Of a DNA stretch of 64,000 nucleotides, positions 33,859 through 42,698 are shown piece by piece. Numbering within the stretch: the first letter of the stretch is position 1; every line of letters starts with the position of its first letter. The notes below the pieces were generated by a model. That model was not told the origin of the DNA and made no database searches. It was given only the letters and a program-made list of their open reading frames with translations. The DNA lies in assembly GCF_014207255.1 (NCBI RefSeq), contig NZ_JACHCZ010000004.1:62001-126000 (forward strand), in the 5' to 3' direction. The DNA comes from Pseudomonas sp. JAI120 (lineage in GTDB: Bacteria > Pseudomonadota > Gammaproteobacteria > Pseudomonadales > Pseudomonadaceae). The translations under genes were made by a program, and so were the position numbers.

Positions 33859-34389
33859 ATGACTGAAGCAAACTTGACTGACGTTGCGACCCTGCGCAGC
33901 CGCGCCCGCCAAAACGTCGAAAACGGTGCCGTGACCGAGGGCTATGACGCCGACCGCGAAGAGATTATCCGCCTGCTCAACGGCTCCCTGGCCACTGAAC
34001 TGGTGTGTGTGCTGCGCTACAAGCGCCACTACTTCATGGCCAGCGGCGTTAAAGCTGCCGTCGCCGCGCAGGAGTTCCTCGAACACGCCACCCAGGAAGC
34101 CGAGCACGCCGACAAACTCGCCGAACGCATCGTGCAGTTAGGCGGCGAGCCGGAGTTCAACCCGGACCTGCTGTCGAAAAACTCCCACGCCCAATACGTG
34201 GCCGGTAACAGCTTGAAGGAAATGGTCTACGAAGACCTGGTGGCCGAGCGGATCGCGGTGGACAGCTACCGTGAAATCATCCAGTACATCGGTGATAAGG
34301 ATCCAACCACGCGTCGTCTGTTTGAAGAGATCCTGGCTCAGGAAGAAGAGCATGCGGACGATATGGCGGATATTCTCGAAAGCCTGTAA
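33859..34389 (+). CDS. Ferritin-like (bacterioferritin-type) protein
   Basis: A 176-residue four-helix protein with diiron-type ligands spaced along the helices: NGSLATELVCVLRYKRHYF (first Glu), EFLEHATQEAEHADKLAERI (ExxH type), YEDLVAERIAVDSYREII, and EEILAQEEEHADDMADIL. This matches the ferritin-like/bacterioferritin group used for iron storage or stress protection. Some related proteins are annotated DPS-like. The ATG follows CAGGAGATTGAG. Divergent from the lipase gene. Confidence 0.9.
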   Translation: MTEANLTDVATLRSRARQNVENGAVTEGYDADREEIIRLLNGSLATELVCVLRYKRHYFMASGVKAAVAAQEFLEHATQEAEHADKLAERIVQLGGEPEFNPDLLSKNSHAQYVAGNSLKEMVYEDLVAERIAVDSYREIIQYIGDKDPTTRRLFEEILAQEEEHADDMADILESL

Positions 34390-34408
34390 GCCGCGCAATT
34401 CAAAAAAA

Positions 34409-34497
34409 TGTAGGAGGGGGCTTGCTCCCGATGACGGAGTGTCAGCCACCGGATGCAGTGGCTGAAACGACGCATCGGGGGCAAGCCCCCTCCCACA
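34409..34497. repeat. REPIN
   Basis: TGTAGGAGGGGGCTTGCTCC and an inverted GGGGGCAAGCCCCCTCCCAC partner lie between the convergent ferritin and asmA genes. Between them is a hairpin (TCAGCCAC...GTGGCTGA). Confidence 0.88.
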
Positions 34498-34518
34498 TTT
34501 GGGTTTGTGTTCTGTCCG

Positions 34519-36588
34519 CTAGCCTTTCACCGTCTTCGGTGCCTTGCCCTCCTTCATCTGCTGCAACAACGGTGCACACTGGTTCGGCGCATCGGCGCTT
34601 GGTGCCACCAGCGCCAACAGACCCGCTGCCGGGCCGGCGATCACACCCAGAGCCACCATACCCGCGCCACGCAGAGCCAGGGGGATGGCTTTTACACCCG
34701 CATTGGGCTTGATGAACGGGCCGTTGACGTACAACGGCGAACGCAGGGAAAACAGGCGGAAGCCCTTGGACTCGGGGGTGACGGTCAGGTCGAGCTGTTC
34801 GGTGGCCATGTTGGCGTTGCCATCGATATAGATGATCGCGTTCTCGGTATCGAACACAAACAACCGTGTGGTTGCCAGGCCGGTCTTGATCCCGAAGTCC
34901 GCCGCCGCGCAGTTGATCTTCACTTCCTTGTCGCCAAACAGGCGGCCCACCACATAGTTGCCCACGTTGAGCCCGGCAATTTCCATCAGGCCACGGCTGA
35001 TGGCGCCGTCGTTGATCAGCATCTTCAGGTCACCGTTGGAGGTGCCCAACAGCGCCGCGACGGAGTTACCGCGCCCGGAAATATCGGCATCACCGTTGAG
35101 TTCACCAAAGCTGGTTTTCATCGGTTCGAAGGTCGGGAACAACTGCTTGAGCTTGAAGTTGCGCGCAGTGAATTTGGCGCGGCCTTCCATCGGCGTGGTG
35201 CGGCCGTTCAAGCGGATCTGCGCATCCAGCTTGCCGCCGGCGACGCCGAATCGCAGCGGCTCCAGGCTCAGTTCGCCGTCGTTGAGCACCAAGTGGGTGT
35301 ACAGGTCGTTGAAGGGCAATTCGGCACTGTGCACGATGCGTTTGCCGGTGAATTCCACATCGGCATCCATGTCGCGCCAGCGCTCGGTGCGGAACTCCTC
35401 CACCGGCAGCACTTTGGTCGCCGGCTGTTTGCTCTCACCGCCACGCGCCTTTTGCTTGGCGTTGGAGTCGGCACCGATCAGGGGGGCAAGGTCGGTCATC
35501 AGCAATTGGTTGGACACCAACGCACCGCTGAGCTTGGGACGTGGCTGGCTGGCGACATAGGCGAGGTTGCCGTGAATATCGCTGTTGCCGATCTTGCCGT
35601 TGAAGTTTTCGTAGCTGAATGACGCGCCGCTGGCCTCGTGCAACTTGGCGATCAAGTGGCCGTCAGTGGAGTAGGCCGGTGAATCCGGCAAGGTGACGCC
35701 GGTCAGCGGGTAGAGGTTACCCAGGCTGCTGCCGGACAGTTTCAGGCGCAGGTCCAGGGCGCCGAGGTTCAACGGGTCGGTCAAGGTGCCTGCCAGCGCG
35801 ATGCTGGTATCGGCAATCTTGACCTGGGCTTGCAGCGGAAACGGCTTGGCCGCGTCCTGCAAGGCCAGCAGGCCACCGATCTTGCCGCTGCCGTCGAGCT
35901 TCTGCCCGTGGTACTGGCCTTTGACCTTGAGGGCGAACGCATAGTCCTGGGGCGCGGAGCCTTTTTCCAAGGCCTTCCTGGCATCGGCGTCACCGACGAT
36001 TTCGCCGAACGGGATCGGCTTGCCCAGGGGGTCGATGATCACGTCCAACTGAGTCTTGAGGGTCTGGTCGTCGAGGGTCACGTGGCCCTTGTCGAAACCA
36101 ATGGCGCCGATGTCCACCACCCAGTTGGAGGGTTCGGCGTCGGGGTCCTTGGGATCGAACTTGAACGTCCAGTTGGCGCGCCCATCGGCCAGGCGCTGCA
36201 ACTCCGCACTGGGCTCGGTGAGGTCGATACGCGGGATCACCACGCGCTGCACCAGCAACGCCAGCGGCGAAATACGCAGCTCGACCTTTTTCAGCGTGAC
36301 CATCTGCGGTTTTTTCGACCAGTCGGGGTTGCCCAGGGTCAGGTCCTCGGCAATCACATGGGGCCACGGCACCCAGGCGCGCCAGCCGCCCTCATCGGGC
36401 TCACGTGCCCACACCACCGCCAGGTTGCCGTTAATGGCAAACGGACGATGCAGCTCTTCGGAGACTTTGGCATTGAGTGGGGGCTTGATGCGGTTCCAGT
36501 CGAAGAACACCAGGACCAGCACCACCACAGCGATTAACACAACGAAGCTGGCGCAGCTCCAAGTGACGATTTTACGAGTGCGCGTCAT
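34519..36588 (-). CDS. AsmA family protein
   Basis: AsmA-like proteins are inner-membrane-anchored, with a large periplasmic region, and are linked to outer-membrane assembly and lipid transport. The 689-residue protein has one N-terminal helix (VTWSCASFVVLIAVVVLVLV), an AsmA N-terminal domain (PRIDLTEPSAELQRLADGRA NWTF region), repeated beta-rich segments and a C-terminal AsmA-2 region (NVGNYVVGRLFGDKEVKINC). Length fits the family. Upstream is a long gene-free gap, so it is probably monocistronic. Confidence 0.9.
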   Translation of the reverse strand: MTRTRKIVTWSCASFVVLIAVVVLVLVFFDWNRIKPPLNAKVSEELHRPFAINGNLAVVWAREPDEGGWRAWVPWPHVIAEDLTLGNPDWSKKPQMVTLKKVELRISPLALLVQRVVIPRIDLTEPSAELQRLADGRANWTFKFDPKDPDAEPSNWVVDIGAIGFDKGHVTLDDQTLKTQLDVIIDPLGKPIPFGEIVGDADARKALEKGSAPQDYAFALKVKGQYHGQKLDGSGKIGGLLALQDAAKPFPLQAQVKIADTSIALAGTLTDPLNLGALDLRLKLSGSSLGNLYPLTGVTLPDSPAYSTDGHLIAKLHEASGASFSYENFNGKIGNSDIHGNLAYVASQPRPKLSGALVSNQLLMTDLAPLIGADSNAKQKARGGESKQPATKVLPVEEFRTERWRDMDADVEFTGKRIVHSAELPFNDLYTHLVLNDGELSLEPLRFGVAGGKLDAQIRLNGRTTPMEGRAKFTARNFKLKQLFPTFEPMKTSFGELNGDADISGRGNSVAALLGTSNGDLKMLINDGAISRGLMEIAGLNVGNYVVGRLFGDKEVKINCAAADFGIKTGLATTRLFVFDTENAIIYIDGNANMATEQLDLTVTPESKGFRLFSLRSPLYVNGPFIKPNAGVKAIPLALRGAGMVALGVIAGPAAGLLALVAPSADAPNQCAPLLQQMKEGKAPKTVKG

Positions 36589-36947
36589 TGCACAGGACTC
36601 CTGAATACGACTGGCCGGGTTACAGCCATTAAGACAGCTTATAAAACTACGACTGGCAAACCGACCGGGGGTTTAACCCGATCACCGATTTAACCGCAAA
36701 AAGCCATTTACCTGACCAACCAGACACATTCTGGCCATCAACGACGCACCATTGTTACCCAGGTTCGTGTCGAAAATACCCACCATGGTGCAAAACCGCG
36801 TGCTTGAGAGGCTTGTTCTAGAGCCTCCGCCGGGAACAATCAATTCTGTTGATTATTACCATTGCGTTTATGAACTTTTATATCGACTTATCGAGAGTAG
36901 CATTAGCCCCGTACCCACTTTATCGCCCTCCCAAGGAGCAACCCATC
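36589..36947. other. Gene-free region before the secreted repeat protein
   Basis: About 360 bp, A+T-richer toward 36840-36900. Short inverted repeats are visible (GAGGCT/AGCCTC near 36810-36830; AATCAA/TTGATT near 36838-36855), but no convincing gene. Frames opening with TTG here are not supported. It probably contains divergent promoters for asmA and the repeat protein. Confidence 0.45.
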
Positions 36948-37319
36948 ATGAAACGCCAAGTACTCGCTACCGTCCTGTTATCCATCCTGGCTTCCAGCGC
37001 ATTTGCGCTGCCTGCCGCCGAACAGGTTACCCCACAAGTCAAAGCCGACGCCGTTCACTTCAACCAGACCCTGGCCCGCAGCGGTTCGCAAGAAGACGAG
37101 AACCGTGACTACGCCAAAGGCGCTGTTGCTGAAAACGGTTCGGAACAAGCCAACAAACGCGCCTACACCGAAGGCCTGACCGAAAACGGCCGTAACCGCC
37201 TGGAACAGAAAGGTTTGGTTGAAGGTGGCGCGGAACAAGCCAACGAACGTGCCTACACTGAAGGTGTCGCCGAAGGTGGTGCTGATCGCCTGCAAGAACT
37301 GCATCAAGCTCAGAGCTGA
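36948..37319 (+). CDS. Small secreted tandem-repeat protein, 123 aa
   Basis: The protein has a signal peptide (MKRQVLATVLLSILASSAFA-LP) and a mature region made of two 30-31 residue repeats: the first begins AVAENGSEQANKRAYTEG and the second LVEGGAEQANERAYTEG. Each continues into a GxxENG/EGGxxRL unit. It is hydrophilic, has no Cys, and lacks catalytic motifs. The ATG at 36948 follows AAGGAGCAACCCATC. A strong terminator follows. I do not recognise the function; it is apparently conserved in pseudomonads as a hypothetical secreted protein. Confidence 0.8.
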   Translation: MKRQVLATVLLSILASSAFALPAAEQVTPQVKADAVHFNQTLARSGSQEDENRDYAKGAVAENGSEQANKRAYTEGLTENGRNRLEQKGLVEGGAEQANERAYTEGVAEGGADRLQELHQAQS

Positions 37320-37337
37320 CCCCGTGGTGGCCCACAA

Positions 37338-37365
37338 AAAAGCCCGATCTACCGACCGGGCTTTT
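37338..37365 (+). terminator. Rho-independent terminator
   Basis: AAAAGCCCG (37338-37346) and CGGGCTTTT (37357-37365) form a stem followed by T-rich sequence, 18 nt after the repeat-protein stop. It has the classic A-stem-T form and could act in both directions. Confidence 0.9.
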
Positions 37366-37481
37366 GACTTTTTGTAGAGCCTGTCACGCAACCTCCTCAT
37401 CTATCCCCCGCCAAGTTCGACGTCAACGAAGCTGTTTTGCTAGAGTGCGTCGCTGTACTCGCCGACAAAGCCCGCCTGCCC

Positions 37482-38114
37482 ATGCTGCCCCGCGCCGAAC
37501 AGAAGCAACAGACCCGCCTCGCCCTGATGGACGCTGCCCGCCATCTGATGGAGTGTGGTCGTGGGTTTGGCAGCCTGAGCCTGCGTGAAGTGGCCAAAAC
37601 CGCAGGCATTGTCCCCACCGGTTTCTATCGCCACTTTGCCGATATGGACCAGCTTGGACTTGTATTGGTGAGTGAGGTGGGCCAGACCTTTCGCGCCACC
37701 ATTCGCCTGGTGCGCCACAACGAATTCGTGATGGGCGGCATTATCGATGCATCAGTGCGGATTTTTCTCGATGTGGTCTCGGCCAACCGCTCGCAATTCC
37801 TGTTCCTGGCCCGTGAGCAATACGGCGGTTGCCTGGCGGTGCGCCAAGCCATCGGAGCCCTGCGTGAAGACATCACCCGCGACCTGGCGGCAGACCTGAC
37901 GCTGATGCCCAAACTGCAGCACCTGGATGCCGAAGGTTTGCACGTGATGGCGGACCTGATCGTCAAGAGCGTGTTTGCCACCCTCCCCGACATCATCGAC
38001 CCGCCTGCCCAGGCGTTGCCTGCCCACCTCACGCCCCAGGCGAAAATCACCCAGCAACTGCGCTTTATCTTTATCGGCCTCAAGCACTGGCAAGGCCTGG
38101 GCAGCACCGAATAA
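37482..38114 (+). CDS. desT: DesT-like TetR family regulator of fatty acid desaturation
   Basis: The 210-residue protein begins MLPRAEQKQQTRLALMDAAR, with the TetR helix-turn-helix SLREVAKTAGIVPTGFYRHF, and closely follows the P. aeruginosa DesT sequence through FLFLAREQYGG and LIVKSVFATLP. DesT senses the saturated/unsaturated acyl-CoA balance and represses the DesCB aerobic desaturase. No desaturase gene is adjacent here, so its targets must be elsewhere. The ATG at 37482 fits the family start; an upstream TTG at 37437 is rejected. It converges with the NlpC/P60 gene. Confidence 0.88.
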   Translation: MLPRAEQKQQTRLALMDAARHLMECGRGFGSLSLREVAKTAGIVPTGFYRHFADMDQLGLVLVSEVGQTFRATIRLVRHNEFVMGGIIDASVRIFLDVVSANRSQFLFLAREQYGGCLAVRQAIGALREDITRDLAADLTLMPKLQHLDAEGLHVMADLIVKSVFATLPDIIDPPAQALPAHLTPQAKITQQLRFIFIGLKHWQGLGSTE

Positions 38115-38118
38115 GCCG

Positions 38119-38616
38119 TCAACCCGCCGTGTGAAAACGCTTGGCGGTGGTGTAGTGCTTGTTCCAATAGCTGTTGCTCAGTGAATCGATGCGGATGCTT
38201 TTGCCGGTGCGCGGTGAATGAATGAATTTACCCTCGCCGATATACAGGCCGACATGGCTGACCTGGCCGCGCCCATTGCCTTTGAAAAACACCGCATCCC
38301 CTGGCTTTAAAGCCGTGCGTTGGATGGTCGGGGCCGTTGATCGGTGCATCGCCACCGTGGTGCGCGGTATCTGGATATTGGCTTGGGTCTTGAACAGGTA
38401 AACCAGGAAGCTGCTGCAATCGAACCCCTGCTCTGCTGAAGAACCACCCCACTTGTAGGGGGTGCCCAGCAGTTCGTGGGCACGGTCGATCACATCATTG
38501 ATAGGGGCCTCCTTAACCGAAACGGTGAAGGTTGAACGTGGCTGCAAATTGGCCGAGGCCGATGAAATGGCCAAAGACAGGCTGACAATAACCAAGCAAA
38601 AAAATGACTTGAACAT
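38119..38616 (-). CDS. NlpC/P60 family cell-wall peptidase
   Basis: NlpC/P60 enzymes cut gamma-D-glutamyl-diaminopimelate bonds in peptidoglycan stem peptides. The 165-residue protein has a signal peptide (MFKSFFCLVIVSLSLAISSASA) and the Cys-His-His triad: C67 in FDCSS, H121 in SHVGLYIG and H133 in FIHSPRTG. YKWGGSS before the nucleophile is typical. It is likely exported to the periplasm. Convergent with desT with only 4 bp between stops. Confidence 0.92.
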   Translation of the reverse strand: MFKSFFCLVIVSLSLAISSASANLQPRSTFTVSVKEAPINDVIDRAHELLGTPYKWGGSSAEQGFDCSSFLVYLFKTQANIQIPRTTVAMHRSTAPTIQRTALKPGDAVFFKGNGRGQVSHVGLYIGEGKFIHSPRTGKSIRIDSLSNSYWNKHYTTAKRFHTAG

Positions 38617-38840
38617 GATGAACGTCGCAGTGGATTAAACACGGCGCATAGCCTAAAGACACGGCACGTAATGTTTTGAACGCCGATTCCTGATCACGCG
38701 TAGGACAAATCCGAAAACGCCCGAGACCAGTGCGCACAACAGCAAATCGCACCATTTTGGCCCACTCAAAAACCCTTCCCACGCCCCGTTTAGTAGCACC
38801 GTCTTGCCTGCCTACAGGCATTTCCTACGCTTGACCGGGT

Positions 38841-38855
38841 TGGCAAGCCCCTTGC
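38841..38855 (+). promoter_or_regulatory. Sigma-54 promoter candidate for ureEFG-ureJ
   Basis: TGGCAAGCCCCTTGC matches the sigma-54 consensus with exact spacing, with a T after it, and predicts a start about 26 nt before the ureE ATG. An NtrC-like site, GCACCATTTTGGCCC at 38749-38763, lies about 80 nt upstream. Two sites (here and before urtA) would place both urease gene clusters under nitrogen control. Confidence 0.75.
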
Positions 38856-38892
38856 TCTAGCACTTCCATCGCTCATAGCTGGAAGCTTCCTG

Positions 38893-39393
38893 ATGCTGGT
38901 GATCCACCGCCGAATCGCCCCCCAAGCCCTCTGGGCCGCTGAGCTGCTGCTGAATTTCGAAGCACGCAGCAAGAGCCGCCTGCGCTGTTTCAGTGCCGAC
39001 GGTGAAGACGTCGGCCTGTTTCTGGAGCGCGGCCAGCCGCCGTTGCACGATGGCGAATTCCTACAAGCCGAAGACGGACGTGTCGTACGCGTGTGCGCCC
39101 GCCCTGAACACCTGCTGCACGTCACCTGCAGCAACGCCTTTGAACTGACCCGCGCCGCCTACCACCTCGGCAACCGCCATGTGGCCTTGCAAGTGGGGGA
39201 TGGCTGGTTGCGCCTGCTCGATGACTACGTGCTCAAGGCCATGCTTGAGCAACTGGGCGCCCACACCGAAACCATCGAAGCGCCATTCCAACCGGAACAC
39301 GGCGCCTACGGCGGTGGCCACCATCACTCCCGTCATGGCGATGAAGATTTCAACTACCCGCCCAAGCTGCATCAGTTCGGCGTGCGTCTATGA
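38893..39393 (+). CDS. ureE: Urease accessory protein UreE
   Basis: UreE is the nickel metallochaperone that passes nickel to urease. The 166-residue protein has the N-terminal UreE fold, the C-terminal dimer domain with GNRHVALQV and the histidine-rich tail GGHHHSRHGDEDFNY. Length and tail fit the family. It begins the ureEFG-ureJ run and overlaps ureF by ATGA. Confidence 0.97.
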   Translation: MLVIHRRIAPQALWAAELLLNFEARSKSRLRCFSADGEDVGLFLERGQPPLHDGEFLQAEDGRVVRVCARPEHLLHVTCSNAFELTRAAYHLGNRHVALQVGDGWLRLLDDYVLKAMLEQLGAHTETIEAPFQPEHGAYGGGHHHSRHGDEDFNYPPKLHQFGVRL

Positions 39394-40064
39394 ACCCAGC
39401 CTGGGCGCTGTTGCGTCTGGCCAGTCCGCAATTGCCGATTGGCGGCTACAGCTATTCCCAAGGTTTGGAAATGGCCGTGGAGAACGGCCGCGTCAACGAT
39501 GCCGCCAGCGCTCGCCGCTGGATCAGCGACCAATTGCTGCTCAACCTTGCGCGCTTCGAAGCCCCGTTGTTGCTCGCCCACTGTCGCGCCGCCGCAGAGC
39601 AGGACTGGCCAGCGTTGGCACAGCTGTGCGAAGCGCATCAAGCCAGCCGCGAAACCCGGGAGCTGTATCAGGAAAGTCGGCAGATGGGTTATTCCCTGCA
39701 GCAGTTGCTCAATGGCCTGCCGGAACTGGACAGCGACGCCCACAGCTTCCTGGAGCAACGCAGCGAACCGCACTTGGCCTTGGGCTGGGCCCTGGCCGCA
39801 CGCGCCTGGGCGATCAGCGCCGACGACGCCCTCGCCGCGTGGCTCTGGAGTTGGCTGGAAAACCAATTGGCCGTGCTGATGAAAACCCTGCCCCTGGGCC
39901 AACAAGCCGCGCAACGCCTGACCAGCGAGCTGCTGCCCCTGCTGCAACAAGCCCAGCAGGACGCCGCCTGCATCGACCCCCACCATTTCGGCAGCGCCGC
40001 CTTCGGCCTGTCCCTGGCGAGCATGGCCCACGAGCGCCAGTACAGCCGCCTGTTCCGTTCCTAG
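39390..40064 (+). CDS. ureF: Urease accessory protein UreF
   Basis: UreF acts as a GTPase regulator in the UreD-UreF-UreG maturation complex. The 224-residue protein shows the UreF opening LLRLASPQLPIGGYSYSQGL and FGSAAFGLSLASMAHERQYS near the C-terminus. Start overlaps the ureE stop. Normal length. Confidence 0.97.
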   Translation: MNPAWALLRLASPQLPIGGYSYSQGLEMAVENGRVNDAASARRWISDQLLLNLARFEAPLLLAHCRAAAEQDWPALAQLCEAHQASRETRELYQESRQMGYSLQQLLNGLPELDSDAHSFLEQRSEPHLALGWALAARAWAISADDALAAWLWSWLENQLAVLMKTLPLGQQAAQRLTSELLPLLQQAQQDAACIDPHHFGSAAFGLSLASMAHERQYSRLFRS

Positions 40065-40101
40065 GGCTTTAAATTTTGGGCCTTTTATTTTGGAGAATCA
40101 G

Positions 40102-40716
40102 ATGAACACACAACCCCTGCGCGTCGGTATCGGCGGCCCGGTCGGCTCCGGCAAGACCGCCCTGACCCTGGCCCTGTGCCTCGCGCTGCGCGATCGCTAC
40201 AACCTGGCGGTGGTCACCAACGACATCTACACCCGCGAAGACGCCGACTTCCTGGTGCGCAACCAGGCCCTGGCGCCGGAGCGCATCATCGGCGTGGAAA
40301 CCGGCGGCTGCCCACACACGGCGATTCGCGAGGACGCCTCGATCAATCTGGAAGCGGTGGACCAACTCAACCGTCGCTTTCCCGGCCTGGACCTGATCCT
40401 GGTGGAGTCCGGTGGCGACAATCTGTCGGCCACCTTCAGCCCGGAGCTGTCGGACCTGACCATCTATGTGATCGATGTGTCCGCCGGCGACAAGCTGCCG
40501 CGCAAAGGCGGGCCGGGTATCTGCAAATCCGACCTGCTGGTGATCAACAAGATCGACCTGGCGCCGCTGGTCGGCGCCTCGCTGGAGCTGATGAACAGCG
40601 ACACCCAGCGCATGCGCAACGGCAAGCCTTTCGTGTTCAGCAACCAGAAAACCGGGGTAGGCCTGGAAGAAATCGTCGCCTTTATCGAACGCCAAGGCCT
40701 GCTGACCGCCGCCTGA
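40102..40716 (+). CDS. ureG: Urease accessory GTPase UreG
   Basis: UreG hydrolyses GTP to drive nickel transfer into urease. The 204-residue protein has P-loop GPVGSGKT (residues 12-19), the metal-binding CPH in GVETGGCPHTAIRED, ESGGDNLSATFSPEL, and NKIDLAPLVGA (guanine specificity). The ATG at 40102 follows TTTTGGAGAATCAG, so the upstream in-frame start at 40090 is rejected. Confidence 0.98.
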   Translation: MNTQPLRVGIGGPVGSGKTALTLALCLALRDRYNLAVVTNDIYTREDADFLVRNQALAPERIIGVETGGCPHTAIREDASINLEAVDQLNRRFPGLDLILVESGGDNLSATFSPELSDLTIYVIDVSAGDKLPRKGGPGICKSDLLVINKIDLAPLVGASLELMNSDTQRMRNGKPFVFSNQKTGVGLEEIVAFIERQGLLTAA

Positions 40717-40738
40717 TCAACCCATAAGGAACCTGTTT

Positions 40739-41311
40739 ATGAACCTCAACAAACTCCTCGCAGCCGCCGCCCTGCTGCTCACGCCCGCCCTGGCCTTCGC
40801 TCATCCTGGCCACGGCGACAACGGCCTGGTGGCCGGTATCAGCCACCCGCTGGGCGGCCTCGACCACCTGCTGGCCATGGTTGCGGTGGGTCTGTGGGCC
40901 GCTCAGCAAAAAGGTGCCGCGCGCTGGGCCCTGCCGTGCACCTTTGTCGGCACCATGCTGATCGGCGGCATCCTCGGTTTTGAAGGTCTGCAATTGCCCG
41001 CGCTGGAAAGCGGGATTGCCGCCTCGGTGCTGGCCCTGGGCCTGGCGGTGGCACTGGCGGTGCGTCCGCCGTTGTTCATGGCCATGGGTGCGACGGCGTT
41101 GTTTGCGCTGTTCCATGGTGTGGCCCATGGCTTGGAGTTGCCGGAGATGTCGAGCCCTTGGGCGTATGCCGCAGGGTTTGTCGGCGCCACCGCTGCACTG
41201 CACGCTGCCGGGTATGCGCTGGTGCGCTGGCTGCCGGCTGCGGCGGCACCGTTGGTGCGGATTGCCGGAGCGGCTTCGGCGGCGACTGGGGTGTGGTTGC
41301 TCGCCAGCTAA
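40739..41311 (+). CDS. ureJ: HupE/UreJ family membrane protein
   Basis: HupE/UreJ proteins are small inner-membrane proteins associated with nickel uptake for hydrogenase or urease. The 190-residue protein has a signal peptide (LLAAAALLLTPALAFA) then HPGHG, the conserved histidine motif, ISHPLGGLDHLLAMVAVGLW, and several further helices with FHGVAHGLELP. It follows ureG by 22 nt, consistent with supplying nickel to urease. Confidence 0.93.
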   Translation: MNLNKLLAAAALLLTPALAFAHPGHGDNGLVAGISHPLGGLDHLLAMVAVGLWAAQQKGAARWALPCTFVGTMLIGGILGFEGLQLPALESGIAASVLALGLAVALAVRPPLFMAMGATALFALFHGVAHGLELPEMSSPWAYAAGFVGATAALHAAGYALVRWLPAAAAPLVRIAGAASAATGVWLLAS

Positions 41312-41325
41312 CAGTCGCAAGCTAC

Positions 41326-41365
41326 AAGCTGCAAGTAAACGCCGAACCGCTCTTACTTGCAGCTT
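41326..41365. terminator. Inverted repeat after ureJ
   Basis: AAGCTGCAAGTAA (41326-41338) and its perfect complement (41353-41365), 13-bp arms around a 14-nt loop, 15 nt after the ureJ stop. This AAGCTGCAAG-type repeat is a different family from the REPs elsewhere and likely terminates or protects the ureEFGJ transcript. Confidence 0.65.
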
Positions 41366-41436
41366 GCCGCTCACAACTTAACGCTGCCCCTCTGCTACCA
41401 TGCGCGCCTACACCCCTGCCGTGACGACGCCAGCCG

Positions 41437-42558
41437 ATGCCCATCGCTCCAAGCTCCGCCCCTCAGCCTTCATTGAATGCCGTGCTCACGCACTTCCACA
41501 CCCTGATCGTGCCGCTCTGGCAGGGCCCGGGCTGGAATGCCGAATTGGCGTTGCCCTATGAGGCGCTGGACGCCGATCACCGCCCACTGCCCCCGCAACG
41601 CTACCGCGCCATGGCCTGCGCGCGGCAGTTGTATCTGTTTGCGAGCCTGATCGGCGAGCCAGGCGCGGCCTTCGCTGAAGCGCGCGCGGCCGTGCTGTTC
41701 CGCTCCCTGCAACGGCATTTCCACGATGCGGAACACGGCGGCTGGTTCTACAGCATCGACCCCGCCGGCCAGCCGCTGGACAAGCGCAAAGACCTCTACA
41801 CCCACGCCTTCATCATCTTTGCCTGCGCCCATTACTGGGCCAAGGTGCGTGAGCCGCTGGTGGAATCGGTGCTCAACGCCGCCCTGGAAGTAGTCGCCCA
41901 GCGCTTCGCCACCGAGGATGGCCTGTACGAGGCGGTGCTGGAACGCAACTGGTCGTCCCTCCAGTCCGGCCCGCTGCAAAACCCGTTGATGCACCTGGCC
42001 GAAGCGTTCCTCGCTACCCTCGCGGTGCGCGAGGATGCCCCTGTGCAAGCAGCCCTGCTGGCCTTGGCGACGGCCATGCAGCAGCGTTTCATCGACCGCC
42101 AGCACGGCGTGATGATGGAAAAACCGCTGGGCGCTGTGGATAACTGGTTTGAGCCGGGGCACCAGTTCGAGTGGTTCTTTTTGCTCGAATCCTCGCCCGT
42201 GCTGCGCGGCACGCCGCTGCATGCGTCACTGACGCGGGCGTTTGCCTACGCAGAGCACAAGGGTGTGGATAACGCGTCCGGAGCGGTCAGCGGCATGTTG
42301 GCACTCGACGGCAGCGTGCGCGACGGCACCCAGCGTATCTGGGCCCAGGCGGAATACCTGCGGGCACTGACCTTGCGGCCTGGCAGTGAGGCGGTGCTGC
42401 AGCGCCAATTGCTCGCGCTGCAACAGCATTTCCTGCATGAAAAAGGCTGGCATGAATGCCTGGATGCCAAGGGTGCGGTGAGCCGGCGGGATATGCCTTC
42501 TACCACCCCCTATCATTTGGCAACCTGCTACCAGGGGCTGATCCAGCATCTTGGGTGA
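41437..42558 (+). CDS. AGE family epimerase/isomerase
   Basis: The 373-residue protein matches the N-acylglucosamine 2-epimerase / mannose isomerase superfamily, an alpha/alpha-barrel fold. Visible family features are YRAMACARQLYLFASLIGEP, HGGWFYSIDPAGQPLDKRKD (HxGWF...KxxY start), LYTHAFIIFACAHYW, EPGHQFEWFFLLE (catalytic His region) and RIWAQAEYLRAL. Plausible substrates are mannose or related aldoses; AGE members vary, so this is not resolved. It follows ureJ without functional linkage, and is followed by a REPIN. Two perfect TTATCCACA (DnaA-box) sequences fall inside it. Confidence 0.88.
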   Translation: MPIAPSSAPQPSLNAVLTHFHTLIVPLWQGPGWNAELALPYEALDADHRPLPPQRYRAMACARQLYLFASLIGEPGAAFAEARAAVLFRSLQRHFHDAEHGGWFYSIDPAGQPLDKRKDLYTHAFIIFACAHYWAKVREPLVESVLNAALEVVAQRFATEDGLYEAVLERNWSSLQSGPLQNPLMHLAEAFLATLAVREDAPVQAALLALATAMQQRFIDRQHGVMMEKPLGAVDNWFEPGHQFEWFFLLESSPVLRGTPLHASLTRAFAYAEHKGVDNASGAVSGMLALDGSVRDGTQRIWAQAEYLRALTLRPGSEAVLQRQLLALQQHFLHEKGWHECLDAKGAVSRRDMPSTTPYHLATCYQGLIQHLG

Positions 42559-42570
42559 CCTGCAGGGCCT

Positions 42571-42677
42571 CATCGGGAGCAAGCCCCCTCCCACATTTGA
42601 CCGTATTCACAAATTTGAATGTGTGAACACGACCCAATGTGGGAGGGGCGGTGCGACGATTCGACTTGCTCCCGATG
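42571..42677. repeat. REPIN with an extended-loop REP
   Basis: The left REP is ordinary (CATCGGGAGCAAGCCCCC...). The right REP contains GGTGCGACGATTCGACTTG inside its loop, the exact complement of the variant arm in the REPIN at 25844. It lies between the convergent AGE and SDR genes. Confidence 0.85.
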
Positions 42678-42698
42678 GCAGCAACTCGGTCTAAAGCC

